Shown: piece by piece, positions 63,029 to 64,000 of the stretch
How the letters are laid out: every line of letters begins with the position of its first letter
How positions within the stretch are numbered: position 1 is the first letter of the stretch
NCBI RefSeq assembly: GCF_900111805.1
Contig: NZ_FOJN01000003.1
Coordinates: 186,001 to 250,000, forward strand
Origin: Rhodococcoides kroppenstedtii
GTDB lineage: Bacteria > Actinomycetota > Actinomycetes > Mycobacteriales > Mycobacteriaceae
Reading direction: 5' to 3'
Length of the DNA: 64,000 nt
The notes under the pieces: model-generated
Database searches by the model: none
Told to the model about the DNA's origin: nothing
What the model saw: only the letters and a program-made list of their open reading frames with translations
Translations under genes and position numbers: made by a program

Positions 63029-63148
63029 AGGCGTACGCTGGCTCGGACGCCGGTGCACTCCGGATAGCCAACTCGCTCACTAAAAGGGGCGAGCCGCCGG
63101 CGGCGCTCGGGGCCGGGCTCAAACGGCGCACGCGGAGAGACCTCCGTC

Positions 63149-63166
63149 CGTACTGACCTCAGTACG
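63149..63166. repeat. 18-bp palindrome
   Basis: CGTACTGA-CC-TCAGTACG, arms of eight bases. It lies between the centromere-like repeats and the next minus-strand gene. Could be a regulator site or recombination core. Confidence 0.5.
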
Positions 63167-63171
63167 TGCGG

Positions 63172-63547
63172 CTAGTTGCAGTCGCGACTTGCCAACCGAC
63201 CGCCAACGCCGTCGAAGAACGCAGACGTACGGGGAAAGCCCGCGGCGGCGTCAGTGGGGCCGTCGAGCATGCCGAGTAAGCGGTTGGCAAGCTGTTCGGT
63301 AGCAGTGTCACGGGTTTCGCCGAGGGCGTGCAGGACGCGTTCCGCCCACGGATCAGGGTTGGGGGGAGTGGAGGATTGCCGCCGCGGCGGCCCGTAACTG
63401 CGCTATGGATGCGGTCGCCGTGAAGGAGCCTTCCGGTGCGGTTGCCATGAACGAGTTGGTGCGAATGTCGTCGAGGACAGCGCGGGCGTAGGTCTCGACT
63501 TCGGCGGCCGCGATCGTCAGGTGCTCCTCGGGGACGCCGGTGAACAT
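63172..63547 (-). pseudogene. small protein gene split by an indel in a C run
   Basis: First frame from ATG 63547: LTIAAAEVETYARAVLDDIR, ending AAAAILHSPQP at 63353. The neighbouring frame continues NPDPWAERVLHALGETRDTA with TEQLANRLLGMLDG to a stop at 63172, and has no start of its own. Removing one C from the run near 63360 joins them. Either a true frameshift or a sequencing slip. Function unknown. Confidence 0.5.
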
Positions 63548-63621
63548 GGTCTGTAACGGGCTGTGGGGTGCGGTCGCGGGTTCCTCCTGTGGGTTAGTGG
63601 GTTTCGGTGCGGTCGAGGGTG

Positions 63622-64000
63622 TCAGAGATGGTCGGCAGGTGCAGGACTCGTTGCTGCTCCAAGCTGTACGGCACTACGTCTCGGCGACGCCGTGACCGCG
63701 TCGAGCAGTTCGGGCAGGGCCGCGTAGGGGTCGTGTTCGGGTCTGTAGCGGTGTTCGTCGGCCATGATGGCGTCCCAGAGCCCTTCGTCCGGTGGGGTGC
63801 GGCCGTCGTCGACCGTGACCAGCGGTGGGGGTGGGGGAGCGGTGCGAGCTTCCTCGTGGGCGTCGAGCCATTCGCGCCAGACGATGCGTTCGGCGCGGTG
63901 ACGAACGATGCGGGTGTGGACGGCCGAGGCGAGGCCGTGTCGAGCGGCGAGGGTGTCGAGGTCGGTGGGGCCGCGCTGCACCAGGCCGTCGCCCGTGACG
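63622..64000 (-). CDS. hypothetical protein, C-terminal part, runs to the window edge
   Basis: Open from the right edge to 63622. LDTLAARHGLASAVHTRIVR with HRAERIVWREWLDAHEEA looks helical and basic; a Pro-rich linker and acidic segment follow. A start within the window (GTG at 63981) is possible. No family recognised. Confidence 0.4.
   Translation of the reverse strand, partial: VTGDGLVQRGPTDLDTLAARHGLASAVHTRIVRHRAERIVWREWLDAHEEARTAPPPPPLVTVDDGRTPPDEGLWDAIMADEHRYRPEHDPYAALPELLDAVTASPRRSAVQLGAATSPAPADHL

Overview
The window is high-GC actinobacterial DNA. A Pks13-type mycolate condensing enzyme, a FadD32 remnant, ANTAR, Lsr2 and WhiB proteins, NrdH and a PrpR/RamB-type regulator all point to a mycolic-acid-forming genus of the Rhodococcus/Gordonia/Williamsia/Mycobacterium group; the genus cannot be fixed from the sequence. 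Most of the window looks like a large plasmid, or a plasmid-derived region joined to chromosomal DNA. It has a relaxase with MobC, a ParA with a small DNA-binding partner and a repeat-rich centromere-like region, a ParB-like protein, a winged-helix Rep candidate beside iteron-like repeats, and an ArdC-type antirestriction protein.

Layout. 1-4142: pks13 (partial) and a broken fadD32, which ends abruptly next to a universal stress gene. 4168-9453: small stress and defence genes (RES/Xre-like toxin-antitoxin, Lsr2-like protein, GAF-ANTAR regulator) and a 9-bp tandem repeat. 9724-15754: mobilisation genes, an Mrr-like nuclease-domain protein and two coupled plasmid genes. 15764-22261: lipoprotein and plasmid backbone genes on the minus strand (WhiB-like, DnaB-N domain, NrdH, DUF4192). 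22508-35003: a probable integrase-borne island. It carries two tyrosine recombinases (the larger one frameshifted), a LysR regulator with mesX-mesD (folate-independent methionine synthesis), and prpDBC with divergent prpR (2-methylcitrate cycle). 34983-43302: backbone resumes (ParB-like, ArdC, zinc-ribbon protein, candidate small RNA, Rep candidate with iterons). 43904-61233: a 17.3-kb Tn402/Tn5053-like transposon with recognisable TGTCAG-type ends. It carries TetR/MFS efflux, a thioesterase, a CYP153-type alkane hydroxylase with its ferredoxin, ferredoxin reductase and AraC regulator, two tyrosine recombinases, and tniQ-tniB-tniA. 61478-64000: zinc-ribbon protein, partition locus and the edge of further plasmid genes.

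The most unusual signal is a repeat of about 200-220 bp present four times (18657, 20541, 38221, 40155). Each copy lies just upstream of a minus-strand backbone gene. Each is bounded by inverted arms of about 20 nt whose sequences co-vary between copies, and each contains a pair of CCGAAAA-S-TTTTCGG palindromes. It looks like a shared leader RNA or operator module that ties the backbone genes into one regulon.

The metabolic cargo is coherent. CYP153 would start terminal oxidation of alkanes, odd-chain products would feed propionyl-CoA into the methylcitrate cycle, and both blocks sit on separate mobile units of the same replicon.
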